Assembly (NCBI GenBank): GCA_902805475.1 | Contig: CADCSX010000003.1 | Span: forward strand, 2,852,001-2,916,000 | Length of the DNA stretch: 64,000 nucleotides | From: Entonaema liquescens | Lineage: Eukaryota > Ascomycota > Sordariomycetes > Xylariales > Xylariaceae | Reading direction: 5' to 3' | Shown here: in pieces, positions 1 to 11,305 of the stretch | How the letters are laid out: every line of letters starts with the position of its first letter | Numbering within the stretch: the stretch's first letter is position 1 | Notes under the pieces: generated by a model | Seen by the model: the letters and a program-made list of their open reading frames with translations, nothing else | Database searches by the model: none | Told to the model about the DNA's origin: nothing | Made by a program: the position numbers and the translations under genes

Positions 1-589
1 GATATACTATTCCATAAGACCCCATGCCAATTTCTTCCTCGTCAGAGATGTAGGGTAACCGTTGATTCTTTCCATCAGCCCACTGAACATCCCCTCCAGA
101 AAGCACAATAGGGCAAAAGCAGGGTTGCATATCCATAAAGCTGTTGATATCAGGTCCATTTTCTATGCCAAATATTTCCTCAAGCTGTCCACGCCTTGCT
201 GGAAGTTGATCTAGTCTCGTCTCTATGTCATAGAGAATTGGCCAGCTATTAGAGTCGGAGGGACAAGTGAGAAGCTTCTTACTGAAACATCTAAGCGACT
301 CTATACTGCAACGGGCGTAAATTAAAGTAGCCAGGAAGTTGTGGAGGCCCCGCTCTTCGATTCGCGTGGTAAGGAGATCTACAGTAATCCCAGGTCCGAA
401 GTAGGTTTCCAATGGGCTTTCGGGGGGTACCAAACTGCAGAATAGGCGCTTCAAATTGTACGGAGCTAGAACCGCCTGGGTAGTACCAACTTTTGCGAAT
501 CGCCGACTTGCAATATCTCTCCTTTCAAGTTTCTCGTAGATTTGATTGTACAAATCTGTGTGTATTTTGTTGTAGGAGGGCGAAGTCAT
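1..589 (-). CDS. Protein kinase, N-terminal part (cut by window edge)
   Basis: A single open frame runs from an ATG at 589 to the left edge, about 196 codons without a stop. The last residues before the edge read EEEIGMGSYGIVY, which fits the glycine-rich ATP-binding loop (GxGxxGxV) at the start of a eukaryotic protein kinase domain. The preceding ~180 residues (MTSPSYNKIHTDLYNQ...) form an N-terminal extension I do not recognise; it contains no obvious signal peptide or membrane segment. The catalytic loop and DFG motif lie outside the window, so substrate and subfamily cannot be given. Many fungi carry expanded families of such kinases with divergent N-terminal regions. The ATG was chosen because it is the first in the frame and no intron signal is needed. 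Confidence 0.75.
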   Translation of the reverse strand, partial: MTSPSYNKIHTDLYNQIYEKLERRDIASRRFAKVGTTQAVLAPYNLKRLFCSLVPPESPLETYFGPGITVDLLTTRIEERGLHNFLATLIYARCSIESLRCFSKKLLTCPSDSNSWPILYDIETRLDQLPARRGQLEEIFGIENGPDINSFMDMQPCFCPIVLSGGDVQWADGKNQRLPYISDEEEIGMGSYGIVY

Positions 590-1348
590 ATCTGCGAAAT
601 AGTTTATCAGAGATTAGAGCTGAGCAAACGGAAAATGCTAGCTTCTATTATAGATATCGCATATAGAAGCGCGGTTATGAAGGTGTGGTACCATAACTGA
701 TAAAACCAGATTACGTGGCCAGCGTAGAGGCAGATAAATTCAAGGTGTTCATTATATAAAAGGTGCGCAGGGGACGCATCACCTCTATCAGACCTGGGCG
801 ACCTGGGCGAACTAAGCCAAGAAAATTATGTGCAACGTAGAGCATACATATCTACTTCCTATAGGAGGGATCTATTAGGCTGGCAACTTTCAGATACCTA
901 CCTCCAGCTCCAGGTAATGTACCAAAATCAGTGCGAGAAGTTTATGCATACGGAGCAATGCTGACGTTCATATCTCGGCTAGGTCGAACAACAGAAGAGG
1001 ACTTGGGGCACACCTCTTCACATCCTTGGATAAGGTATACTCATACTCATGCTCACTTGATTACTTTAGTATCTGGGCTAGTTATCATAAGAGAAGAGAA
1101 GAAAAGAAGATAAATATGATAATTCTTTAAGCCTCAAGCTCAGGTCTCCATATGAGATCGACGGCTAGTAACTCAAGCCGGGCTTGAAAGGAGCATCTCA
1201 GCCAACCAATCAAAGCCCATGGCGACCACTGATACGCGTCACGTAGTACAATGAGGAACGCGGTAAAATATGCTAATATCCAAGAAGCACAGCCCATAAA
1301 GCGCTCACTTAGCCACCGATTAGTTAGTAGGTAAGATTAGATCTACAA
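590..1348. other. Intergenic region
   Basis: Spacer between the kinase start and the 3' end of the FAH-family gene. The only open frame (931-1113, 60 codons) starts at a non-ATG codon and resembles nothing known. I see no RNA gene or repeat. Confidence 0.5.
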
Positions 1349-2536
1349 TTACAACTTGGCCGAGTCTTCCTTGGTGAACTCGACCTTGTTGGAGACAATT
1401 CCGACGCCTTCAAGCTCAACCTCGACGATATCGCCATCTTTAAGCCACAACTGTGGCTTGCGGCCCATTCCAACGCCCGACGGGGTTCCTGTCCAGATAA
1501 GATCACCAGGTAGTAATGTATGGCCCCTGCTCAAGAAGGCGATGGTTTGCCTGACATTAAAGATCTGATCGGCTGTGTTGCTCTCCTAGATATTATGTCA
1601 GCCGTCTGCCTGAGCTATTACAGCCCCATTCCCCCGCATGGGGGCTCTTTTTTTTTTTCCTTGGCTTACCTGTACTGTCTGTCCATTTACTCTAGTGCTG
1701 ATCTGGAGTGTCTGTGGGTCCTTGATGATATTGCTAGTAGCAACGCCTGGTCCATACGGCGCCCAGCCGTCAAACCCTTTACCTAGCGACCATTGGCCAC
1801 CGCCGCGCGCGACTTGCCAGTCACGGTGCGATACATCATTCCCAACAGCGTATCCGAGAACATAGTTAAGTGCCTCGGATTCGGGTACGTCCTTAGCCTC
1901 CTTTCCGATGATAACAACAAGTTCAACTTCGTAGTCTAATCCCAGTTCCTCTTGTGCAATTGGGTGGATGGGAATGGGATCTGTGGGACCTGATAGAGAA
2001 GTGACAGGCTTGTACTATTCGGTGAGTTTAGCACAGGGTCGCACAGCTATTCCAATGAAGATTTGAAGTAAGACAAAAGGAGCTAACTTACGAATAGGAC
2101 TGGATATTTCGGTATGGGAAGATTGGCCTAAAAATAATTTAGCGTTCTAATTGGAATTCTACATAGGTCAGTATATCTGACCTCCTTCGCGTGTAATGCG
2201 TAGTTGAGACCTAAACATCGAACAGTCTTGACATCCTCCAATGCGAGGGGTGATAGAAGTAATCGGACGTCCGCAATCTGGTCGGTAACCTCATGCTTGC
2301 CAAAGATATCACCCTTGATGACACGCGCTTTCTTCGTCTTAGCGATGTCTGTTACTCCCTCTGGTAGGATAGCATCTCCATAGTATGTCTTGCCATTCTT
2401 GGCCAAAAAGCGAACAAGTCTCTGAGAGGGGGGTTAGTGAGATGAGCGTATAAGTCCAGGCGAAGTTACTTAGGTATGCTACGCGATTGGTTGGATAAAA
2501 TACTGAGGGGTTATCACTTACAGAGAAGGCCGGCAT
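1349..2536 (-). CDS. Fumarylacetoacetate hydrolase (FAH) family protein
   Basis: Five exons join in frame to 290 residues: 2536-2522, 2421-2182, 2127-2092, 2014-1670 and 1585-1349, all with GT-AG introns. The first exon is only 15 nt (MPAFS) and the third only 36 nt. The protein begins RLVRFLAKNGKTYYGDA, then has the FAH-fold core with YEVELVVIIGKEAKD (metal-ligand glutamates), NDVSHRDWQ, and the C-terminal signature GDLIWTGTPSGVGMG. This family cleaves or tautomerises/decarboxylates beta-diketo acids in aromatic catabolism with Mg or Mn bound. The size fits FAHD-type or 5-oxopent-3-ene-tricarboxylate-like members rather than full-length fumarylacetoacetase (~420 aa), so the exact substrate is unknown. 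No signal peptide is seen, so a cytosolic location is inferred. Confidence 0.88.
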
Positions 2537-3503
2537 GGTGTCCTTTTTCTTCTATATGAAATAATATGATCTAAGAACTCTACTACGACCAAATCTTTAA
2601 ACAGAAAAATACTAGACGTCAGGACAGCCCGATGAATAGTAAGCTACTACAGGTGGTTATATGACTTTATACAAGTTGGAATCGGGTGGAGTAAAATAAT
2701 TAGTTAGCGCTATAGTTGTAGGGGTAGGCGAATGGTCGGGGTTTCGGTAAAGTCGGGCGGTACTGCGTTTAGCCTGTCCCTGCCTGTTTCCCTGCCTGTT
2801 TCCCTGCCTGTTTCCCTGCCTGTTTCCCTGCCTGTTCCTGCTCATCGTAGTCGTAAAGCTAACCCCGAGGCCGGAGTATCGGATTCCCACCTACCGGCAG
2901 TTCATTAACTCCCCTTTCCCCTTTTCTTTGGCCTTTATATAATCCCCACTGCATCTCCGTCGGGCAATTATTAATGCATCATTAATCCACGCTACCAGCT
3001 GTGCTCATATTTTGCGGGTATGACGCGCAAGGCTATTTCAACCCGCGCTTCCACATACTTTTTACTGGGTTATTTTATGCATATGCTGACCATCCCGTAT
3101 CTTGCAGGATCAGCATTGAAACGAAGGGTCCCCCCGTGGCGTTGAATCTAGAACGAGATGCGCTCCTAATGGTATAGCATAGTGGGGTTAGTACCTTGTC
3201 GGCATGTCGTACACTAGACTATAGTGGGTGAAACTCGCCGGTCAGGTAGTGCGTACGGTACCAACTAAGTAGACCCGAGACCGAGTTATCAAATTGATAT
3301 GCCGATATTCCACCGTTTACTATCTTATACAGTTCAAACGCTTCTGCACGTTCAAGGTTCAAGAGCTGGATTCATAAGTATCACACTGGTTTGGAAATTA
3401 TTCAAGCTGAACGTACTGGGTATGGGGCGACTGCAGTTTTTGGGTCAATGTACAATTCAAATTAACCATAATAAATAACTTATTCTATAATGCTAAAACT
3501 TAA
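2537..3503. other. Intergenic region with tandem repeat
   Basis: Spacer between two minus-strand genes. Apart from the 12-bp tandem repeat listed separately and a 7-bp-arm inverted repeat near 2969-2985 (attaatg cat cattaat), I see nothing that looks like a gene. Confidence 0.5.
2778..2836. repeat. 12-bp tandem repeat, about 5 copies
   Basis: The unit CCCTGCCTGTTT occurs four times exactly and a fifth time lacking its last base. It is read as an NRQG-type repeat in a short minus-strand frame (2657-2890), but nothing else supports coding there. It is a minisatellite in the spacer upstream of the FAH-family gene. Confidence 0.9.
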
Positions 3504-4248
3504 TTACTCCACTCTTTGAGGCTGTCCCCCATAAACCGACTGTGTAGTATAACTTCGCTGGGAGGGCCGAGGGGTCTGAATCTCTTGTTGGGTTCTCAGA
3601 TAAGCCCGCGAAGATCCGGCGTTTCCAATATACACAGGGTTAGAGCTTCGCAATGCGAAGTGGCAGAAGAAGCCGAATTCTGTTATAGAAAATACCCATA
3701 TGAGAGCCCCAAGGCCCGCACAGGCTCCCATTACAGATCCAAATGTAGCCCACGGGTCTCTACCATTACTTCCTCTGTTATCGCTACTTAACGAGAGGCC
3801 ATACGAAGCCCAAGATGCACTCCAAGCCCAGCCTGTCAGCCAAAAGATGGAGTTGAGGGCATAGGCACCTAGTACGACTACACGATAGTAGAACCGGGGC
3901 GCCTTATATTCAATGGCTAGCGGGACACCGTAGACGACCCACGTAAATATTACCTTCATGGTGGTTAGAACCAGATATAGGACATCAGAAAGAGAGAAGA
4001 CATCTTACCAGGAAAATTAGATACTCCGGGACTCCGGAATTATAATAAGGAGCATTATTCTGAATAGATACCAAATACGAAGCTAGCGCCAAGACGATGA
4101 CTGAAAGAAGGATAAGAGTAACTTTGGTATAGACTAGGAATTTGGGAAATACAGGGGCCCCACGGGCAACGAGTCCTGATGTCAACATTAAAGTAGGAAT
4201 TAAGTATCCCAGTTTAAAATATCGAGTAATTAGCAGAATTTGGAACAA
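3504..4248 (-). CDS. Small multi-pass membrane protein (MARVEL-like), 5' end unresolved
   Basis: Two exons join in frame: about 4248-4009 and 3953-3504, across a GT-AG intron (PEYLIFL joins VIFTWVVYG). Hydrophobic stretches include LLITRYFKLGYLIPTLML, VTLILLSVIVLALASYLV, a segment around YRVVVLGAYALNSIFWL and one around VMGACAGLGALIWVFSI, so about four membrane spans. The tail is polar and rich in Q, R and S. This layout resembles fungal MARVEL-type membrane proteins, but no family motif is decisive. The 5' end is a problem: there is no ATG before the first span in this frame. An upstream ATG near 4303-4311 (MHMPHNDYQ) with a good donor cannot be joined in frame to the visible acceptor, so either an exon is missed or a base is wrong. 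Confidence 0.55.
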
Positions 4249-4984
4249 TTGGGCGTAGCCTTTTTAAGATGTATCATTACCTGGTAGTCATTGTGTGGCA
4301 TGTGCATGGGCGATTTTGGTATGATAACCCCTGAGAAGGCAACAAAGCACCGAGAAGACTGACCGGACTATTCCCTATGCGAAAATAATTCGCCATGTCT
4401 CTTTGCCAAGTCGTTGTCTATTGTGAGTCAGCTGCTATGATGTCAGTCTTTGATTTACTTGAACATTATTCATTTCTTTCTGACCTTCAGGAAATTTCAG
4501 TGGAGATATTTTACCAAGATATTTATAACAAAACGTGCCAATATGACATGATTGGATCAACTTTATTTGCTTACAGAGCGCTTAAGGGTCTTAACTGGGT
4601 CGTTCGTATCGTATATGAATTTAAGTACGTACCTCCTATAACTATAGGTTAGGTAATCCTAGTTGTCTCCAGGGAAGTCGTGAACCTCTATCGAAACTTC
4701 TGCCTTCTCCTTATGAGTATGGGTTGCAGCTAGTTCCTACCCAAAATGGATCATTACTTCCCTGTTATACAGCATGGCTGTACCCACCTTACGCACACGT
4801 ATATCGGTTGACTTTAGGACATATTCAATTATCTTTATAGTTATTGTCATTGCCTGTAGGTACACGAGCCAACTTATTTCACTTTACTCGCACACCAGGT
4901 CAGTATCACTTATGATATACCTACATCGTCAAAGGATAATAGCATCATAAATTAGATCATTGCCATCCACGGCAGAATAGGATA
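4249..4984. other. Intergenic region between divergent genes
   Basis: Presumed shared promoter space of the membrane protein (minus) and the XPF-like gene (plus). The 85-codon frame at 4395-4652 has no recognisable content. A possible first exon of the membrane protein lies near 4285-4311. Confidence 0.45.
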
Positions 4985-7768
4985 ATGGACCTCCAGGAAC
5001 CAGTGGTAGATGATTCTGATCTAGAAGCTGATGAGTATGCGCGTATGAACGGGCTATCGGCCGACTCTCAGGTTCATGTTTCCCTTTTATTGGATCATTT
5101 CAAAAGGCAAAACGATCATTTACTAGATGATGGATGGGTCGACGATACCTCTCTCACCCAGCTATGTATTCCACGCCTTACTTCTCATCTCGAGCAACTT
5201 GACGGTGTGTCCAAAGAGTCACTTGAACTTTTGAGCCAGGCTGCACTGCTTGGACGTGAGAACACCCATACCTTCGACTGCCCCTCTCATAGGAACCTTT
5301 TAGGACTGAAACTAGAACTTCCTTTACTCCGAAGCGACCCTGAATACGACTGCCGCGAGCTTGCCAGATCTATGCAGCAACTGCGGCGAGCAGATATAGA
5401 CCTGACATGTGTACCATCAGAGCCTCTTAGCCGATTAAATGATGAGACTTTGGATTTTCCAGAAACATCTCACCGGTATAATCAGACGCTAATAAAAGCG
5501 ATATGTGATGAGAAGATAGATATTCCGAAGGAGACACTGATATATCTTTCCCGAATGCTGAAAGATGTCTGGACTCAAGGAAAGCATGATGAACTATTAG
5601 ACGAAATGCTTCATCGGAAAGTGAGTGGTACACGAATAAGTTAACATACATTGGCCTGTCTATGCAGCTAACTTTGTTCTCAGGTTCTTCGAGACCTAGC
5701 TCTTACGCCTCCCCTTAGTCCCCATCCACAGGACGACGGTTATTTCATTCCCGATGACGCAGTATGCCAAGTCCCGGTATCTTCAGATAGTGACACGCTA
5801 CTTGATGACGATTTGACTAAGGCTGAAGAGGACCTATTACAAGAGGATGGCTGTAACCTCGATGTTGCATCGCTCGCGGACCTTGGACTCCTGAGCGTAC
5901 CCTCATCGAATGATTTCCGACCGTCTGATAAGATACCCTTGAGAATCAACTCGCTAAAGATTGAGGGTCCTTTAACCCCATTGAACTCCTTGCCTCCATC
6001 CTCCGACTTGGCCATCGATATAGAATGCCTCGCAAAGGGTATTGACGTCGACCACGTATTTGATGAGCAGCGACCAAGTCTACTAGACGCCCGAGGCGGA
6101 AGGGATCCAAATAGAATGTACAGCGATGATATTATGGATGCTCTTGAAGAAACGGCTGAATCGGTGAAAAGAAATATCGAGCAGGAGAAATTAGAAGCCG
6201 CGGATGCTATCGCTCGAATAGAAATCCCTATAATGGATTTCTCGATACCCGACCCTAAGTGGAAAGGAACGCCGCTAGATTCTGCACTGCAATTGCGGTT
6301 TGCACTACAATCATGCGAAGCCTTGGATCTACCCTTATGGCCGAAGAGTTCTCAAGCAGAACGAAACCTTCGCTGGTCCCCTTTTCCCTCTAAGATGGGC
6401 CATATATCTATGAATGAGATAATTGCAGATGATGGTACTGCAAAAATTCTACTCGATTTCTCGGGTTTCCTCAAAGTTCCGACTAGTGAAGATTATGTTT
6501 GGAAGCAGCCAGGTCTGGCTATCCTTCAAGAACTGGATGATGAGCAAGAGGAGGAATCTTTCCATAAATCCAGCGAGGAAAAAGACATCGAATCTTTGGT
6601 GAGGAAGAGGAGACTGGAACTTAACAACTCATCCAAACTCGTTTCGCCAGATGAAGTAGACCAGATTCATCAAGCCATAGGAAGAACATCGTATCGGGCT
6701 CCACCTAGCGAACAGGGTCAACTCTCCAACCTTCTCCTTAGTTGTGACGACCCTTACGCTACGTCGACTCTGCTTTCTAATTACGTTGATTTTCATACCG
6801 CAAAACGACAGAAGAATATGAAAAGCTCCTTCTTCCCAAGCTTCTCTAAACGGGCGGATGAGGTCAAAATAGAGGCGATCACAAGGACTTCGGTGATAAG
6901 CCGACCTGAAGAAATAATAGAACCAGAAACGGAACCAGAGACCAGAGTAGACATCCCCGCCCCTTGTCCTCCATTGAAACAAGCAATTGGTCATACATAT
7001 ATAATTAAGGCACTGACACTCGAACGAGGAGTCTTTTCTCGACTTGAGAAATCCTACCCAAATATGCAGATAATCGAGCGTGATTTCGAGCGCTGGAATT
7101 CCCTAACATGGAATCGCAACTCAGTATCCAGATCACCGATTACGTCACCACTGGCCGCTGAAGCGGATATAATAATTTCTCCTGCCACCGGAATAGTGAT
7201 CACTTCGCTGCTCAGAGCTATACAGAAGCCGCTTCCGGGCCAGAAGGGCCTTTCGACACTCCGGGAACGTATCCGTACTGTCGCGCTTCGGTACGAACGT
7301 CTCATTATCCTCGTATCAGAGTGGAATCGCGTTGACGAGACAGCTCGGAATCTTACGCCTGCAGAGTGTGCTGGTTATGCTGACTTTGTTGGTTTCGCCA
7401 TTGGACTGGACACGGATGCGCAGGTTTACTATGTGGGAGGTGGCGAGGATACACTTGTGAAATGGCTCATCTCCTTTCTGATCCGCCATACACCAGACAC
7501 GGTTGCTTTAAAAGATTTTCTTATCCAAGGAGAAACACTATGGGAACTTTTCTTACGCCGGGCAGGTCTAAACGCGTATGCTGCGCAGGTTGTCCTCGGA
7601 AAACTAAAGGCCCCCGATGATATTCCCGAAGAACAGGCGCATAACTATGGACTTGCGGCGTTTATTAAGATGACACCAATGGAGAGGGTCCAGGTGTTTC
7701 GGAGTCTGATGGGTGGGGAAAGGGTGCTGAATAGGGTTAACGATGCTCTAGAGACCCAATGGGGTTGA
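4985..7768 (+). CDS. XPF-like protein, candidate Zip2/SHOC1 meiotic factor
   Basis: Two exons, 4985-5620 and 5684-7768, with a 63-nt GT-AG intron give 906 residues. The N-terminal two thirds is acidic and poorly structured. The C-terminal ~250 residues look like an ERCC4/XPF-type fold: ADIIISPATGIVITSLL, RYERLIILVSEW, then YADFVGFAIGL and YYVGGGEDTLVKWLI, followed by a helix-rich tail (LRRAGLNAYAAQVVLGKL; GLAAFIKMTPMERVQVF) placed like the helix-hairpin-helix region. I do not see the XPF nuclease signature (ERKxxxD), which suggests a catalytically inactive member. Zip2/SHOC1 proteins have this inactive XPF-like end and, with Zip4 and Spo16, stabilise meiotic crossover intermediates. That assignment is inference from domain order; another inactive XPF paralogue is possible. 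The start is the first ATG after stops. Confidence 0.6.
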
Positions 7769-8049
7769 TCGAAAAGTTGCTTAATCTGGGTTGAGCGACC
7801 TTCGAGCTAATATGGAGGATGCGAAATAAGAAGGAAAATCTAGCTGATGATTAGAAGACATTGGCTACCCTGCTCAAACATGGCCTGTTTATTGCTTTAA
7901 ATAACTTTACCGATCAATAAGAACATGCCAACTAATTTGAAGGATTCCTTAAGGGCCTATGTCCACGGAATGTGAGAAATGATAATATGAAATAGATATA
8001 CTCAATTTATCTATGGGTATCATTGCCGTCTAGTCTGCCATGTTTCCTT

Positions 8050-8222
8050 TTAGGGCTCTGCCTCATCAGCATTATTCGATATACTCCATATCTTTAAGCT
8101 GCTCTCTTTATTTCGTCTGCGCATCCAAGGTGAGGTGGGCCTCGAAATATTGCTGCTATCATCACTTTCCTCGCTTTCACTTTCCTGGCTGTCACTGCCG
8201 TCTTGCGATATAGACTTGTTCT

Positions 8223-8253
<31 letters not shown>

Positions 8254-9419
8254 CGGAAACTCCCAGGATCCAGAACAGGTAGCAACTACAGTGCCACTTT
8301 GGTGAACGCATGTGCTCCCCACAGTCGACTTTCGGGCAGCATCCCAACTCCACACCGGCTCATGCGCACCCTCCCGAGTCCCAACTCCTTCCCACATTTT
8401 CACTGTGCCATCTGTCGTCCCGGACCACACCTCAAAGCCCCTTGTCCACTCCCGTCTTGTCCGGGGAACACATCGCAGCTGATCCGCTGGTTACCAAGTG
8501 CCTCACGACCAGCTAGCCACCCGAGCAGTTTCCCCGTCACACGCACGTCGTACACCAGGACGCCTGTTGACTTGCGCTCGCCGAGAAGCAGGTACCTGCC
8601 ACAGGGACTCCAAATAGCTTGGGTGATGCCGTCGCCTCCGATACACGCCTCCTCGGCCGCTGCGCTCGCGACGCTCCACGTAGCAGCGCAAGACCCACCG
8701 GCCTGCGCGAAGTCGTATAGACCGACCCAGCGGGTCCAGGTACCGGCCGCAACGAGGCTGGCATAGTTCGCATCGGGGGCTGCGCGGCAAGCGAGGAGAC
8801 CGTGCCGCGCATACCGACACCGCCGCCCTTAGATAGGTGCCGCTCCGAGGGGATGGTCTTGACGCGCAGGACGGGGTCCTCGCCCGTGCGCGTCACGTCG
8901 AAGCGCGCGAGCAGGTTACGGCTGCCGGTGATGAAATGTGTGCCTGGGGAGGGCCAGACGAGCGCGGTCGCGGTGAGGAAGGTCTCGGAGCGGGCTTGCG
9001 TTAGGGGTAGCTGGATGCGGGGGACGGGGATGAAGATGGGGAGGGGAGGCTAGGTAGAAGAGCTGGATGGGGTGGTCACGGCTCGAGACGAGGAGTTGTT
9101 GGGTCCAGGGCTCTGTGAGCCGGAAGTATGGCGCTCCCGCTAAGACATTGCTTGGTTCCGGGAGCTGGATAGTGGCCTGGGGAGTGAGCTTGAGGGGCCG
9201 TTTGGCTGTGGGGGAGAGTAGGTCTTCGGGCACGATGTAGCCGGAGATTAAGTTAGACGAAGACGAAGTTAGGAGGGTAGTGCCGTCCGCGGTCCATTGG
9301 GCGGTTTCGAAGTAGCCCTGAAGTTCATCACCTGCTTCGTTGTCATGTTGTGCTATGTCCCCAGTCGAAGCTACAAGTTCTACCTTGCTGCCATGAGGAG
9401 ACTCCTCTTTGTGATCCAT
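8050..9419 (-). CDS. WD40 protein, WRAP53/TCAB1-like, with three frame breaks
   Basis: Four consecutive minus-strand segments in shifting frames together give one protein of the WRAP53/TCAB1 (fungal Swt21-like) WD40 family. In order: QGYFETAQWTADGTTLL, PSNVLAGAPYFRLTEPW, SRDHPIQLFY, then VWPSPGTHFITGSRNL and VKTIPSERHLSKG, then LVAAGTWTRWVGLYDFAQ and IWSPCGRYLLLGERKS, finally VWSGTTDGTVKMWEGVG and an acidic tail with a (GAT)n aspartate run (plus strand 8226-8253). Frame is lost at three places, each in a G run on the plus strand (9019-9023, 8775-8779, 8463-8466), and each is compatible with loss of one G. No GT-AG intron explains them. In animals the family binds CAB-box RNAs and delivers telomerase and scaRNAs to Cajal bodies; yeast Swt21 is tied to splicing. 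Conserved sequence on both sides of every break suggests a real gene with assembly errors or very recent damage. Confidence 0.7.
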
Positions 9420-10170
9420 CCCGGAGAGCTTCTAGAATTATGACTTCTCATTTCTACAACATGCGAATTATTAGTACATACGTCCCTTAGGCTTTTTAAA
9501 GGGGTCGTTGGAAATGGTCTGGATAGAACTAACTATCTTAGGGAGTAAAATTGATGATACCCGTCAATGTCGACGGAACTGGAGTACATAAGTGGGCCTT
9601 TATGTACAAGGTTCCACTAAAGAACTAGTGGGTGTGTTAGTGATGTTTTGCGATTGCTTGTACCTAATAAGCATTTTTATTGTTGCAATATACTCGCCCT
9701 AGCTCATTCCACTATCTGGTTTCCGATGCAGGGGCTAGCTCTGGGGTCCGCCACGCAGCTGCCGCGTGCATCCTATCACATGCCCCAGATTCTAGGCAGG
9801 GACTGATAGGTTGCCTATCATGTCCCGTTCCTGACCTGAGGTTCGCTGTAAAATCGAAGCATCCATCTTTCAACCCTAGACCTCATAAAACAGTCGCGAC
9901 TGCGTAAAGGGTCTTGTTCTATCCGCCATGTTAGATAGCAAGTAAGCTATCTACTTCTGGCGTGACGGACGCATTTTCACCTTTATTTGCATTCTATCCC
10001 AATCGTTTCGAGGGTTTCCTTGACGATTGCCAATACCTGGTCAGCTCAGGTTGACCTACTCCTTAGCCATCCCAGCAGCCATCCGTTTTTAAGAGCTACA
10101 TTTGCTTCTGGCATCTTCCGGTTTTACCGATCCTTTCAGCATCGGAATTTCGACATAGACAATCGCTATC
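9420..10170. other. Intergenic region between divergent genes
   Basis: Presumed promoter space for the WD40 gene (minus) and the PQ-loop gene (plus). Short frames at 9680-9907 and 9987-10190 have no recognisable content. Confidence 0.45.
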
Positions 10171-11305
10171 ATGGACAGTCTCTTCGTTAAGGACCGCTGT
10201 GACGCGCTCCGCGAGGGCGGCTTCACCAATTTCTTTATCTCCATGTTAGTGGTCCGCATCTAGCAACCATATCTACACTAGATCAACCATACTAATCACC
10301 CCCCTACATTTAGTTTAATCGTCATCGGTATTATGCTATCATATGTCACACAGCACTATCGAATCATCTCCCGCGGGTCCTCCGAAGGGATCTCTCCGTA
10401 CTTCGTACTACTAGGTGTCACCTCAGCGAACTCCCAGTTCGGGAACATCCTTACCCTGCCTCAATCGCGAGCCGATGTCGCCTGCTGCAAAGTAGTTAGC
10501 CCCTTCGAATGTACTGCTGGACTACTCGGAATTGCGCAGATTGGGACCCAATGGGTTTGCTTCGCTATCATGTTCGTTCCCAACGCAACCATCTTACGTG
10601 AACTTGTTACTGACCTAATATAGCCTAGTTCTATTTTTGGTCTTCTTCCGTAGGGATGATGCTGACCTGGAGGACGATGACTGCGAACGAGACCCTGACC
10701 AACCGACCTGGAGGACTGCTGTTATCGTAGCTGCTCTATGCTTACTCCATGGCCTACTCGTCGTTATTATATCAGCTGCATTTGCCTTTGGGGCTCCCTC
10801 GTATTTGGGTGCATGGGCAAATTTCCTGGGAATCATGTCTGCTGCACTTGCTGCCATTCAATACATTCCCCAGATCTGGACTACATATCGTCTCAAGCAT
10901 GCTGGTAGTCTGAGTATTTTGATGATGTGCATACAAACTCCCGGTGGATTTCTCTTTGCGGGTAGCTTAGCAGCACGTCTCGGCTGGGCAGGTTGGAGCT
11001 CCTGGGGAGTATACGTTCTGACAGCCATAATGCAAGGTATCTTACTGATGATGGCGATCTCATACGAGTGGCCGTCGCAGGAGGAGCGTCGTCAAGCTAC
11101 TCCGCAACCGCAACGTCCCCCATACAACCGACGTACTACACCTAGAGTCTTACCTTCGCCGGGTCCATACTCTGCTCACTTACAAGCTTACGGCGAGACG
11201 CAGGAAGAAATTGAACGTGCCTTAGACCGCGAGAGCGTTCAAGGTCTAGGTGAAAACCAGCCTCTTTTGGCCCCTGGTGGACTTGGCAGCTCAGGTGTTC
11301 GCTAG
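10171..11305 (+). CDS. PQ-loop repeat membrane protein
   Basis: Three exons, 10171-10244, 10314-10571 and 10624-11305, join in frame to 337 residues. The protein has about seven hydrophobic segments. A first loop carries SSEGISPYFVLLGVTSANSQFGN, and a second carries QYIPQIWTTYRLKHAGSLSI, which contains the proline-glutamine pair that names the family. PQ-loop proteins are seven-helix transporters or sorting receptors, often for amino acids in vacuole/lysosome membranes (cystinosin, Ypq proteins) or KDEL-receptor-like. The C-terminal ~80 residues are hydrophilic and rich in Q, P and R, and probably cytosolic. The first exon (MDSLFVKDRCDALREGG) precedes the first membrane segment and starts at the only suitable ATG. 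Substrate unknown. Confidence 0.82.

Noticed and set aside
8203..8766. Plus-strand frame with an isoleucine run
   Set aside because: It is antisense to the WD40 gene; the isoleucine run is the reverse of the aspartate repeat.
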